Notes under the pieces: model-generated
The model's database searches: none
What the model saw: the letters and a program-made list of their open reading frames with translations, nothing else
What the model was told of the DNA's origin: nothing
In this document: piece after piece, positions 21,840 through 33,394 of the stretch
How the letters are laid out: each line of letters opens with the position of its first letter
Numbering within the stretch: position 1 is the stretch's first letter
From: Seminavis robusta
Lineage: Eukaryota > Bacillariophyta > Bacillariophyceae > Naviculales > Naviculaceae
Length of the DNA stretch: 64,000 bases
Reading direction: 5' to 3'
NCBI GenBank assembly: GCA_903772945.1
Contig: CAICTM010000164.1
Coordinates: 39,228 to 103,227, forward strand
Made by a program: the position numbers and the translations under genes

Positions 21840-24800
21840 ATGTCTAAACATCATAGTGCAGGCAGTGATGGCGCTCCTTTGGCCGAGAACGATGGCCCTG
21901 TTGTGGCGTATGATGTTGTGGATTTTGATGTTGATGAAGATGTGGAAGGAGGCACGAAGGATGGCCCTTCCAAGGGAATGGATAAAACTGGAGAGGAGGA
22001 CCTCGAGAGTGATAAGGGTGGCGAAGAATTGGACGAAGGCAGTTATGATGAGAGTGAGCAGTCTATTGACTCTGATCAAGAACGAGAAGAAGCTGTTCGA
22101 GAGGGATTCTTCTGGTTCTTTGTGGATAAGCTTGGGTGCGCGGTTTTGGCTCCGCTTTTGGAAGCCCTGGACAGCTTCTTGAAGTCTATCCAAGACTTTT
22201 TCATGTCGTTTTTTAATCGATTGATGCGTTGCTTCCGGGGTAATGACGAACCAGCTGACGCACAGGATTTGGTCACAGAAGTTGCAGATGCCGTGGACCC
22301 TTCTTCCGCACTGGACTCTTCCAAGCTTCTGAGTCACACCAATAGTGCTTCTGGATTCGGCGGTGGTCCCACAGGCCTCGAGAACAGTGCTGTTGGATTC
22401 GGTGGAGGTCCTATTGGCTCTCCTGGTGTGGCCGAAATGGCAGCTTCGGCTGTAAGTTAATTGCCTTTCGGATTGGATGGTCTCTAAAACACACGCCCGT
22501 CATATTTCCTTCTTTGGTTCCTAACTGCCTTTTCTGCTTCGATACCTACTATCCCTAGGCCCAAGGTGCTGCAACTTCCTCGGCTTCTGGAGTTGCTGCC
22601 AGTGCTGGTGTTGCTGGAGCATCTGCTGCAGGTGCGCCCAGTTGAATGATCATGTTCAATTTGAAAAGTTCCTCATTGCCGCATTCTGACATGTGCTTTC
22701 TATAACTGCTTGCAGGACTAACTGGGGCCACCACGTTGGTCGGAGCAGTTGCCACTTCAAGTCTAGTCACACAGGCTGGAGTAGCTGTTGGAGGTAAGCT
22801 CACAATGCTTTGATTTGATTGATTCCATTTGCTTCATCAAGAAAGGACGGCAACTAAAGTTTCGTTTGTTCTGCTGTAGCAACACTGACTGCAGCAGCAT
22901 TGTCTGCAGGGGTATTGCAGTCAACTTCATCAGGTCCAACCCCAACTCCAGAAACACAGTTTCCCACAATTTTTGACAAGTTTGTCCCCCCTGTTTGCTC
23001 AGATGCTGAAAAGATGGAGGTAGGGTTCGTTGAGCTTCAGATCAAGGGAATCCCACCTGATCTTCTGTTCAATCAACAGGACAGGCAGATGATTGAGTTC
23101 CTCTTCAGAGATGTTTACAATGACATATCTGTGAGTTCTTCATGCTTCAACTTTGCTCATGAACCATTCTATGTATTTATTTCATTCCTTCTGATTACAA
23201 ATTCTTGTTTCCTCTGAAATCTCAGGGAATGTGTCTGGACCTGTATGATCGAGTAATGCACAATGTCACTATTGACAAGTGGGAAACAGATTGGGGCAAC
23301 TTCACCAGCAGTGATACTCTGAGCTTCTTGCCACCTGATTTTGGTAGTCTGGATCTCGGAAACAGTTCAACGGTTGGCAGGATTGGCGCTTCTAAAGGAA
23401 ACCAAACCTCCCAGTCCGACCCATTGATCTCGTGGCTTCAAGACACCAATACTTCCTTGGATGAGTACAGCGATCTGGTGGCCAACAGCATCACTACTGT
23501 TGTCTGGAAGGCCATTGTTGCCTGTAATGGGTGTCCCGATTATGAGCCCCTGTTCCAGCTAGCCACCGAAGACAACACATCAGCCAGGACGAGAAGGACT
23601 TTGAGTAATCTGCATGCCCACAGGAATCTTGTGATGGATGGGTTGAATCTTGAAATGTCTGAGTTCTTGCCTCTACATGCCGCATCCTTTGGATTCAATA
23701 TGCAAACAGCCCTATCAAATAATGTGGATGCTCAACAACCCGGCAAAAGGTTGAGCGCCACCCCAATGCAAGTTGGCTCTGCTATCACACTTGCGGCAAC
23801 CACAACGGATGTGATCAGCCTAGAAGCGGAGCAAGTTCAAGTGGTTGACCCAGAAATTCTAGAACAAGCCAGACTGCTTGTGGAAGCAAATAACGGAACG
23901 ATCAAGACTCCTTTTGTCAACGCTGAGCTACTCACCATTCGGGAGTGTCTTCAAGAGAGCAATAGCACTGAAGATGCTTCAGAGTTGTGCAAGAAAATCT
24001 TTGAAGAAACTTCAGGGGTTACTGAATCTGAATCTCTGAGCCTTTGTTTGGAGAACCCCAGCAGTGGCCAGTGCCAGCAAATCCTTCCTAGGATTGTCGA
24101 TGGAATACTAGACTTGACTGGTCGACGAGTAAGCATCACCCAACTGGTTGCTCAATTATCCCAGGAAGAAACTGCGTCATGGGGACAAACCACCCCAGGC
24201 CAATTAGAAGAAAATGTGCAGGATGTGGGAGCAAATCTTGATGCCCTGCGTGATGCTGAGACTACCTATCCAACTGGCCCGTCAATAAGTGTACAACCTA
24301 ATACAGCAATGCCTACAGTTGCTCCCGGCAGCCCATCTGTATCTCCAACAACAGACAAACCCGCAAGTGCCAGTCCCACAACATCTCTTCCTACAGTCAC
24401 TCCAGGTAGCCCTTCTTTAGCTCCGACAACAGAGAAACCAACGAGTGGAAGTCCCTCATCAGCTTTGCCTACAGTCACTCCTGGTAGCCCTTCTGCTGCT
24501 CCGACAACAGACAAACCGACTAGTGCCAGTCCCACCACAGCTCTGCCTACAGTCACTCCCGGAACTCCATCTGTTTCTCCAACAACAGACAGACCCACAA
24601 GCACAAGTCCCTCAACAGCTTTGCCTACAGTCACTCCCGGTACTCCATCTGTTTCTCCAACTACAGACAAACCCACAAGTTCCAGTCCCACCACAGCTTT
24701 GCCTACAGTCACTCCTGGCAGCCCTTCTGTTGCTCCGACAACAGACAAACCGACAAGTGCAAGTCCCTCAACAGCTCTGCCTACAGTCACTCCTGGTAGG

Positions 24801-27800
24801 CCTTCTGCTACTCCCTCAACAAAGAAACCTATAAGCGCCAGTCCCGCCACAGCTTTGCCTACAGTTACCCCAGGTACTCCTTCTGTTGCTCCGACAACAG
24901 ACAGACCCACAAGTGCAAGTCCCTCAACAGCTGTGCTAACCATCACTCCTGGTAGCCCCTCATTGGCTCCAAAAGCAGCAGCAGTCGAAAATGGCAGTCC
25001 TACCACAGCTATGCCTACAGTCACAGCTGGAACTCCTTCTGTTGCTCCGACAACAGACAGACCCACAAGTGCTAGGCCAAGCACCTCATTACCAACTGTT
25101 CTTCCTGGTAGTCCTTCTTTGGCTCCGACAACAGAGGGGCCGACGAGTGTGAGTCCCACCTCAGCACCTCCTACTGTTGCCCCAGGGAATCGTGGTGATG
25201 CTTCAACAACAGCAAATCCCACCACAATCGTGCCCACTGTTGCTGCTGGTAGTCCTTCCGTTGCTCCAACAACTACCAGCCCCACTACGGTACCTCCTAC
25301 CATCACACCTGGTAGCCCTTCTGTTGCTCCAACAACTGCCAGCCCCACTACGGCACTTCCTACCATCACCCCTGGCAGCCCTTCTGTTGCTCCAACAACT
25401 GCCAGCCCGACTACGGTAACGCCTACTATCACTCCTGGTAGTCCTTCTTCGGCTCCAACAACTGCCAGTCCGACCACAGCTTTGCCAACTGTCACTCCTG
25501 GTAGTCCTTCTTTGGCTCCAACAACAGCCACCCCCACAAGTATGAGCCCCACGACAGCTTCCCCTTCTGTTACACTGGGTAGTCCCTCTTTCACTCCAAC
25601 TACAGCCCAACCCACCACAGCTGGTCCCACTGTGACACCAACTGAACTCCCAACAGAGCAGCCAACACCTGAACCAACAAGTGAACCAACAAGTGAGCCA
25701 ACAAGTGAGCCAACAGCGGAACCAACAGTGGAACCAACAGCGGAACCAACAGAACAACCAACAATAGAACCCACAGTGGCACCACAAGATCCCTCAGCTA
25801 CACCGTCACAAGACACCTCAGTCACGCCCACTGGAGTCCCCGGAATCCCACAAACAGGAGTACCCACGACTTCACCATCGGTTAGCACTACAGCAGTACC
25901 AACACCGGATTCCTCACCTGGAATCACAGATTCCCCAACAGGCTGTACTCTCGAGGCAACAGCAAGTATAATCGGGATGGATTTCGAAGGTGACATCGCA
26001 CTCATCTCTGATGAAGAGTTCACCTTGGCATTTGAACTTGCATTTGCATCTCTCCAGACAGATGATGACAGCTCCTGTGCATCATCAGTCAGTAGTGTTT
26101 CCCTTGACTATCGCACTGCTAGGAATCGCAAGCTGGAGAACACTGAATCAAACCGTGCAAGAAATGTGAGGACCCGCCAGCCGAAGGTTTCTCAGTCATC
26201 TGGGGCACGGGTGCTGCAAACAACAGCCATACCCACCATGAGCATGACCACCAGCCCCAGCACAAATCCTACTGACGATTTCTATGGTTACGGTTCCGAT
26301 GACTTCTACTATGATGATTTCTATTATGGTGATGATGTCATCATTGTTTACCACTATATTGAATTCTTGGTTGTTTCAGAACAAGACGCCGGCACCTTCC
26401 TGATTGATGATATTTCATTCAGTGACCAGTACAGCGAAAGCCTAAGTGCTGTCACTCCCAACGCAGACTCCTTGACAGTGTTTTCTGTTCTAACCCTTGC
26501 AAGTGATGTCGTGATTTCAACCAATGAACCAACAGCTGAAGCAACACAAATCCCCACTACGATTCCCACGGAGAGCCTGCCACCCAGTGAATCCCCAACA
26601 GGATGCGAGCTTTCTTTAGCTCCAGTGGAATCCAACTACACAGTCGAATTCACTGGGGACATCAGCCCCTTGGGAGATGCCATATTTACTGGAGCGTTCA
26701 CAACGGCACTAGTTGCAACATACGTGGGCAGCATTTGCCCTCCTTCACTAGAGAGTGTGGTTGTGTTCAGCAGGCCTGGTATCAATGCTGCTATGGCCAG
26801 CTCCTACCAGCTTTGGGGTGAAAGAAGACTGCAGAGTGTATTTGTTGGGTTCACAATAAGAGCACAGCAAGCCCCAGGAAGTGCTCTTATTCAAGCTTCT
26901 CAAGAGTCTCTGTTCCTTGAACAATTCACAGCATCCGTAAACACAGCTGGGGTTGTGGCAATCTCGGTGGCACTCTCCAGTAGCCTACCAAGCATGCCAT
27001 CCAACAACCCCTCTACCGGCCCTTCCCTGCAACCTTCAACTGTGCCCTCCATCTTGCCCAGTGAGCTTCCATCAGCTCAACCATCAAGCAATAGTTCCTC
27101 TTTGCCATCATCAATGCCAACAGCGAGCACTCTTCCATCTGGAAGCCCTCTTCCATCTGGAAGCCCGTCAGTGACTCCGCCAACGAGGCCTTCAGCAGCA
27201 CCCTCACTCTCCACAACACCATCAGTGTTTCCAAGCAGAGTGCCCTCGATGAACCCATCTGCCAGTCCGTCAATCAACTCCACAGCAGCCCCATCATCTA
27301 CACCCTCGATATCACCAACCACCAGCCCCATATCAGCAAATCCATCTACATCTGCCCACCCCTCAGTCAATCCTTCAATACTGCCTAGCATTACTCCATC
27401 GTTGGAGCCATCTGAGAATCCTTCTATTGATCCCTCAAGGAACCCAACATCTTCCCCTTCACGAATGCCTAGCGTTACCCCTGGGAATCCAACATCCAGT
27501 CCCACAACATCAATCAGCCCATCAGCGATCCCATCAACCAATCCATCCGTAATACCTAGCACTGCTCCATCGAAGGAGCCATCATCTACACCCTCAATAT
27601 CACCTTCTGTAACCCCAGGAGCTCCAACCACCAGCCCAATAACAGCAATCCCATCTACAGAACCATCTGCCCACCCCTCAGTCGATCCTTCAGTAGTGCC
27701 AAGCACTACTCCATCATTGGAGCCATCTGAGAATCCTTCGGTGAAGCCATCAAGAAACCCAACATCTTCTCCTTCACGAATGCATACCGTTACCCCTGGG

Positions 27801-29740
27801 AATCCAACTTCCAGTCCCACAGCATCGAGCAGCCCATCAGCAATCCCATCAGCCAATCCGTCCGTAATACCTAGCGCTGCTCCATCGAGTGTACCAACGA
27901 AAACCCAGCCATCACAAGCTCCCTCAAGTACGCCAAGCACAGTGCCATCGGTGGCCCCATCTTCTACTCCAATCATGCCGCCTTCGAAGCCCCCATCACA
28001 AGCCCCCAGTACCAGTCCAACAACATCCAACTCACCCTCAGTAAAACCATCAGATACCCCGAGTCTAAGTGCTGCACCCAGTGATAGCCCATCTTCACCA
28101 CCTTCAACTATCCCTTCATCAATTCCTTCTTCTTACCCCTCGAGAACACCTACAACATCCCCTTCCTCACCACCCACAGTCACCCCAGGGAATCCCACCA
28201 CAAGTCCAACAACATCGATTAGCCCTTCAGAGAGACCCTCTGAGAGCCCTAGCCTGAGCAATGCACCTAGCATAACCCAATCGTCGCCACCTTCAGCCGA
28301 GCCTTCTGCTGTTCCGTCAACTGTGCCATCAAGCACCCCAAGCATCCACCCTTCAATCCTGCCTTCCGTCAGTCCATCGCTGGCACCATCAAATTATCCC
28401 AGCTTAAGCCCCTCCATTGCCCCATCTATTATGCCAAGCATCAGGCCTTCTGAATTCCCATCTACAAACCCCATCAGCAGTCCATCTGATCTGCCTTCGA
28501 GTAGTCCCAGCACCAATCCATCTGACTTGCCTTCCTTAATCCCTTCGGATATCCCCTCTTCCAACCCCAGCAGCAGTCCATCTGACATCCCTTCGAGTCA
28601 GCACAGTCACAGCCTCTTACCCTTCGTTCCTCTTCCCACAGCTTCATTGACTCCCTCAGATCCCAGACAGCCTCTGGTCATCCTCATACTCCCAGCACCA
28701 GCCCATCTGATGTTCCTTCCATCAGCCCTTCATATGAACCATCCACAATTCCTAGCATCAGCCCATCAGACAGACCATCAATGCTGCCTAGCATAACCCC
28801 TTCAGATGTTCCATCTACAAGCCCAAGCACTAGCCCATCCGATGTTCCTTCCATCAGCCCTTCATATGAACCATCCACGCTTCCCAGCATCAGCCCGTCA
28901 GACAGACCATCAATGCTGCCTAGCATAACCCCTTCAGATGTTCCGTCTACAAACCCAAGCACTAGACCATCCAATGTTCCTTCTGCCAGCCCTTCAGGTG
29001 GACCATCCATTCTCCCAAGTATCAACCCTTCAGATTTTCCATCCTCAAACCCTAGCATTGCACCATCGGGTAGGCCTTCCTTTAGCCCAAGCCGAAGCCC
29101 ATCTGATTTGCCTTCAATATCTCCATCTGATGTGCCTTCATCTAACCCATCTAAATCACCCTCAAAGGCACCAACCAACCCACCAACACCACAGCCAACT
29201 TCTGTGATGTCATACTCTTCTGGAACCATCAATACGGTACTTAATGACTTAGCAACCTTCACTGTTCAAATATCGGTTGGCGACTCCTTTACCTTGTGTG
29301 AGTTGACTCGTCACATTCACATTCTTGAAAAATGTTTCCTCGTTGCTGCATTCTCACAACCATGCTTTCTATTTTTTGTTGCAGGTGACGTTGACGTCGA
29401 GGTTGACATGACACATGAATATACAGGTGACTTGGATATCGAAGTCCGCCATCCAGACAGTACATCGGTAAAGCTTATGCATGTCGACTGTGGTAATGAC
29501 GCTGACTTTCATGCTCGTTTCGATGATTCAAGTAGCACCACAATTGATGGTGCTGTTGCTAGTGATTCTGTTTGTGCTTCTAACTCTGGCAGCACTTATG
29601 TCCGACCACAGGGTACTCTTTCTTCATTCAATGGCAAGAATTCCCAAGGAACCTGGACATTGTACGTACGTGATGCTTTAGCGAATCACGCAGGAACTCT
29701 GACATCCTGGACGTTGTACCTGTCTAATTGCTCAAATTAG
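21840..29740 (+). CDS. giant P/T/S-repeat surface protein with C-terminal P/Homo-B domain
   Basis: Six exons: 21840-22451, 22559-22631, 22716-22793, 22880-23130, 23226-29297 and 29385-29740, all with GT-AG borders and matching phases; about 2,480 residues. The N-terminus is acidic, then FFWFFVDKLG and Gly-rich GFGGGP repeats. Exons 2-4 encode an Ala/Gly/Val-rich stretch that probably spans the membrane. PPDLLFNQQDR to MCLDLYDRVM starts a conserved extracellular domain. Then come 26- and 21-residue P/T/S repeats, an EPT block, two related Cys-containing domains (both opening SPTGC, about 25930-26240 and 26593-26990), a PSxxPS block, and a C-terminal P domain (DVDVEVDMTHEYTGDLDIEV...GTWTLYVRD) of the kind found in proprotein convertases, here without a protease. 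The frame breaks once in repeats between ~28660 and 28700, consistent with one lost base. A heavily O-glycosylated wall or adhesion role is inferred. Confidence 0.85.
24300..25640 (+). repeat. coding minisatellite, 78-bp then 63-bp units
   Basis: About 17 tandem units of the type LPTVTPGSPSVAPTT plus a variable tail. Units up to about 25160 are mostly 26 residues; the next five are 21 residues, lacking a five-residue piece; the last ones return to longer forms. Pro at fixed positions and Thr/Ser elsewhere suggest a glycosylated rod. Confidence 0.9.
25660..25780 (+). repeat. four-residue EPTx coding repeat
   Basis: Ten or so 12-bp units encode Glu-Pro-Thr with Ser/Ala/Val/Glu, unlike the neutral repeats either side. 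It forms a short acidic spacer before the first Cys-domain. Confidence 0.85.
27000..29190 (+). repeat. PSxxPS coding repeat with 315-bp and 132-bp segmental duplications
   Basis: Four-residue PSxx units run for over 2 kb. Higher-order copies are visible: a segment at 27351 recurs at 27666 (315 bp, 105 residues), and one at 28709 recurs at 28841 (132 bp, 44 residues). The reading frame breaks between these duplications. Confidence 0.88.
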
Positions 29741-31984
29741 TGGAGCAAGCACAGGCAGATAGATTATCTTTTGTTATCGTTACATAGCTTTTATCTTTTT
29801 TAAACATATCAGATTCATTTATTATCCCCAAACTGTCTTTTAGTGCCGAAACCGCTCCTGTTTGACAAAGGGGAGTCACCCCATTTCAATAGTGCAACTG
29901 GATTTGTCGGGGGTCATATTGGCACTCCTGGTCAAAACGGCGGCTTCAGCTGTGAGTTCCCGGGCCGCTGCGTTTGTTGATCAGATTTGTCTCAATGAAC
30001 CAGGCCCGCCACTCCTGTGAAATGCACTGATTCCCTCATGGGACTCGCACACATGACTGATGTCATTTGTGGTTCATCCTAACCCTAGTTTTCGTATTCA
30101 AGACTAAGTGTGCATGATTCAGTAGCTAATCATCGCCATTCCAATCAAAGAACCGTCGAGAAGCATCCCACACTCTCAGCCAATCATTCTTCTGAAACGG
30201 AACACGTGGAATGAACTTCCACGCTACTAGCTTTGACTAGCAATAAGGAACTTCCATGCTTCGGTTGGCAGAAGCCAAACACCACGTACAATGTAGTACA
30301 CATGGCATTCTACGCCCAACTCCTGCAGTTTGCAAGTCTACGATTAAAGATCATACGACGTCTCCTGTAGCCACAGTAGACAGCAAGAGGATATGGTTTC
30401 GACAACCATATCTGGAGGTCTATTCAGCCCTCACTCTTGATTAGCTTTTCCTCTCTCTCTTCTAATCTCTCATTTCTAGAAACTAGACAATCAAAGCCAT
30501 TAACCAACTCAAAGATATCTAATAGCTTTTAGCATAGTGAAATTTGTTAACAAACACATTCACTACGGACAAATTTCATTTCTACATTTCATTCATCGAC
30601 CATGAAAATCAACCTACCCAAACATCCGTCAATGCCTCGAGACGTCACATTTCTTCCTTTGATCAGCGATACTAGTAGCTTGCAAGAGTCTATCGATCAC
30701 AAGGATTCAAATTGTTTCGAGAGCGAGTTTCAAGCTACTACGTGTGATGCCAGCCAAAGCTGGCTCCGCGTTGATCAACTTCTCCATGATTGTGTGAATA
30801 CATGAATCACCTTCAACTACAATAAACTTCCCAATATGCCTCCTTTCCGTACAGAGAATCGTCTCACTGATGTGAGATGGTGGACATCCTAGTCTCTCCA
30901 TGGTTACAGAGATAGACCGTCTCGACTTTGATCATTTTGAAAAGAAATTTTCTCTACTGTAGACATCTGCGAATGCCTGGAATCGTCAGAAGACTTCCAG
31001 CACAACATGGGATCGACTAACCCTACACGTCGGCACGATCCAAGAAACCCAAGACTCATGGTCAAGGTTCATCTTTATAACTACTGTGAACCCGTCACCA
31101 TGGTAAGTATAGACATGCCACCAAAAATTGCAATGCTAATATCAAGAAAATGGTAGCCTCGGCTAAGTCTGGTAAGTTGTATTACAAACCCAAGTTTGGA
31201 AACAAGACTTGGAAACGCGTCTGCGGATGATTCCAAAAAGAACGCCAAGAAGGACTTGGCTTGCTTTGTTTCCAAGAATTTCGAGAAAGCCCTCAAGAAG
31301 GAACTCAATACCATTAGCAAGAAATGCTCCAAGGATGAAGTCGATAGTATAGTAGCAAAGAAAGTGGTAAAGGATGCCAACGCAATGGAAATACTTCTAG
31401 TAAATAGGTGGATCTCGAATAGGTGGCTGCCGCTCTACAAGATCAACAATAACTATTTGAGACGAGTGCAAGCTAAATGCAAGGTTCGCTTCTTAATAAT
31501 TCATAAAACCAATAAGGCAACCTTTTTGTAGCGTGTTGGATCAATGCATCGTAGTAGGAGATCTCTGAACATATGGAAGACAACGTGGAATCAATCTACG
31601 TGAAACAGTTCAGCAACAGATGCTTTGCTTCCGACAAATTTATAAACTCCAACTGATCGTTTCTTTTGTCTCGCTCAACAGCTAGTTGGCTTCCACCAAA
31701 TGATGTAATCTTGTCATAATCAACTCACGATTCATGCCTCAATATAATTACTGATACTCTGAGTCATGGGACAAACTGTAGTGCTTTCACTTCCCTCAAT
31801 GGCGACCTTCGACTCTGGGCGTTTCTTGCCACAATCCTTGGTGTTTCCTGACCAACGTAATAGGACGTTCAAGAGCGGCCACACAGATGTGTAGCCCCAA
31901 TGTTTTGCTAAGAATGTACGCAGGGTTGGTAGAACCAGGGATATGATGGAACTGCTAGGAGTGAGAATCAGATCTGGCACCTGA
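29741..31984. other. gene-poor stretch with decayed sequence
   Basis: Contains the exon remnant at 29870-29960. ORFs near 30602 (67 codons) and 31196 (111 codons, TTG start, Lys-rich) have no recognisable family and are not supported as genes. Confidence 0.4.
29870..29960 (+). pseudogene. remnant of a paralogous exon 1 end of the giant P/T/S gene
   Basis: The stretch resembles 22330-22460: GAGTCAC, AATAGTGC, then a Gly-rich GGATTTGTCGGGGG matching GGATTCGGTGGAGG, then GGCACTCCTGG, GCGGCTTCAGCTGTGAGTT. Even the exon end and the intron donor align (GCTGTAAGTT in the gene, GCTGTGAGTT here). It lies 130 bp past the stop codon and is not part of an open frame, so it is a scrap of a second, lost copy. 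Confidence 0.65.
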
Positions 31985-32248
31985 CTCCGTCCTGGTGGTA
32001 CCACAGCCCTTCTCTGCGCACATGTTGACTCAGATGCCATCCGCCTTCTCGGCCACTGGAAGTCCGATGCCATGCTCCGCTACCTGCGCATCCAAGCCGC
32101 TGCCGCCACCCACCACTACTCCCAACAGATGTTGGACCATGGGGCGTACAACTTCCCGGGAGGCACCTACGATCGCCACCTTCTCCCGGCGCAAGCGCCC
32201 CAACACTTCAATGAGATTCTTCTCCACCAAGAACTCTACGAGGACTAA
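31985..32248 (+). pseudogene. C-terminal fragment of a tyrosine recombinase (Crypton/DIRS-like)
   Basis: The frame from 31985 to the TAA at 32246-32248 reads TALLCAHVDSDAIRLLGHWK, SDAMLRYLRIQ and on to QELYED. LLGHW followed nine residues later by the Tyr of MLRYL matches the H/W and nucleophile spacing of tyrosine recombinases, and the ALLCA...DSDxIRLLG...MLRYLxxQA pattern is one I know from recombinase-like genes in diatom mobile elements. The Arg and HxxR boxes should lie upstream, but a TGA immediately precedes and no continuing frame is seen. It is a 5'-truncated relic. Confidence 0.65.
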
Positions 32249-33394
32249 CCTACCTTAGTCCTCGTCCCCCTGTCCTTGCCTACACCTGGACAGGGGGTAA
32301 CTTCTCCCACCCCGCTACGCTCCCTCCCTGTTCTGCCTTTGGTTTTCTGGTTGCACGACTCAAGGCTGTCCCGTGGAACATCACATTCCCGGGACTCCCT
32401 TCTGCCGTGTGGGATCCATCCGGGACTCCCCAGTCCCGAATGGTACCCCGGGGACTGGAGACGGTCGGCTCAGTAAATGGCCGAGTCTCTCCACTCACCT
32501 AATCCTCTACTAGTCGTGCCTAGCTGCTCTGGGCGAGCGCAGCTTGTGTGCGCTCGGATTTGATGAAAGCAACCCCCCCCATGTGTCATTTCGCAGAGGC
32601 CGAAGATTCGTTGGATATCACCAGCAACCTCGCGCATCATATGGAGGACTCCTCCAACATTCACAAAACGATAGAAAACCTCTTCGCCTAGGATGTCACC
32701 AAAGCTCTGGTTCCCGCCACCAACAATCTCGCCAAGATCATCAAGGACTCTTTCATGTGGGAAGAACGTAATGTTGATGCGTTGGAAAAGTTCGCTTTGA
32801 CATGGTTCTCGACTTTGCTGATCCAGTCGACTACGGGATCCAACACCATGGCTTTGCAGTCAGCGCAGGGATCATATTGTTGAACTGTTCATCTTCGAAT
32901 TCCTCAAGCCTTTCATAACCCATCACGGTAACATCCATGAAGCGTTGCATACTTACCGAACATCTAAGAAGCGCATTTTTAGGTAACTAGAAAACGGGAG
33001 CACCCCTACCATACCGTTCCACGTGTTTGGCATATAAAATCGTGACGTCGCTGGTTAAAGCTTTGGTAGTAATTCAGCAGTTTCGGAAGGTGAGGTCATC
33101 CAAGCGGATCCGACGAGCTCCTGATTTGTAAGGTAGCATGCATGATAACATACAAGCACGACCTTGCCAACCCAGTCGTGCCCTTTCGGTTACTTAGGTA
33201 TGTGTATGTATTAAGGAGGAAAACTACATACAGAATGCAGCAGGACGAGTTTACGGATTGCTAAGTACAATCTCATTGTATAAGATCGAGCCACTCCAGA
33301 GCCCAGAAACTGTCAATTGGAACCTCAGAAGCCACATTTTTGACGGTGTCTAGTACGTTCTATATGCTAAAAAGTAACGTCTGCAAGCTACCAG
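32249..33394. other. gene-poor transposon-derived stretch
   Basis: A broken frame at about 32562-32880 reads AEDSLDITSNLAHHMEDSSN, a stop, then VPATNNLAKIIKDSFMWEER. It looks like decayed coding sequence of unknown origin. Nothing else is recognisable. Confidence 0.35.

Noticed and set aside
24266-26023. 585-codon minus-strand ORF with Val/Gly-rich repeats
   Set aside because: It is the mirror of the P/T/S coding repeat; unit length is a multiple of three, so the opposite strand stays open. The plus strand carries introns, conserved domains and a P domain.
27077-28030. 317-codon minus-strand ORF opposite the PSxx block
   Set aside because: Same artefact: Gly/Asp-rich pattern is the antisense of Pro-Ser repeats.
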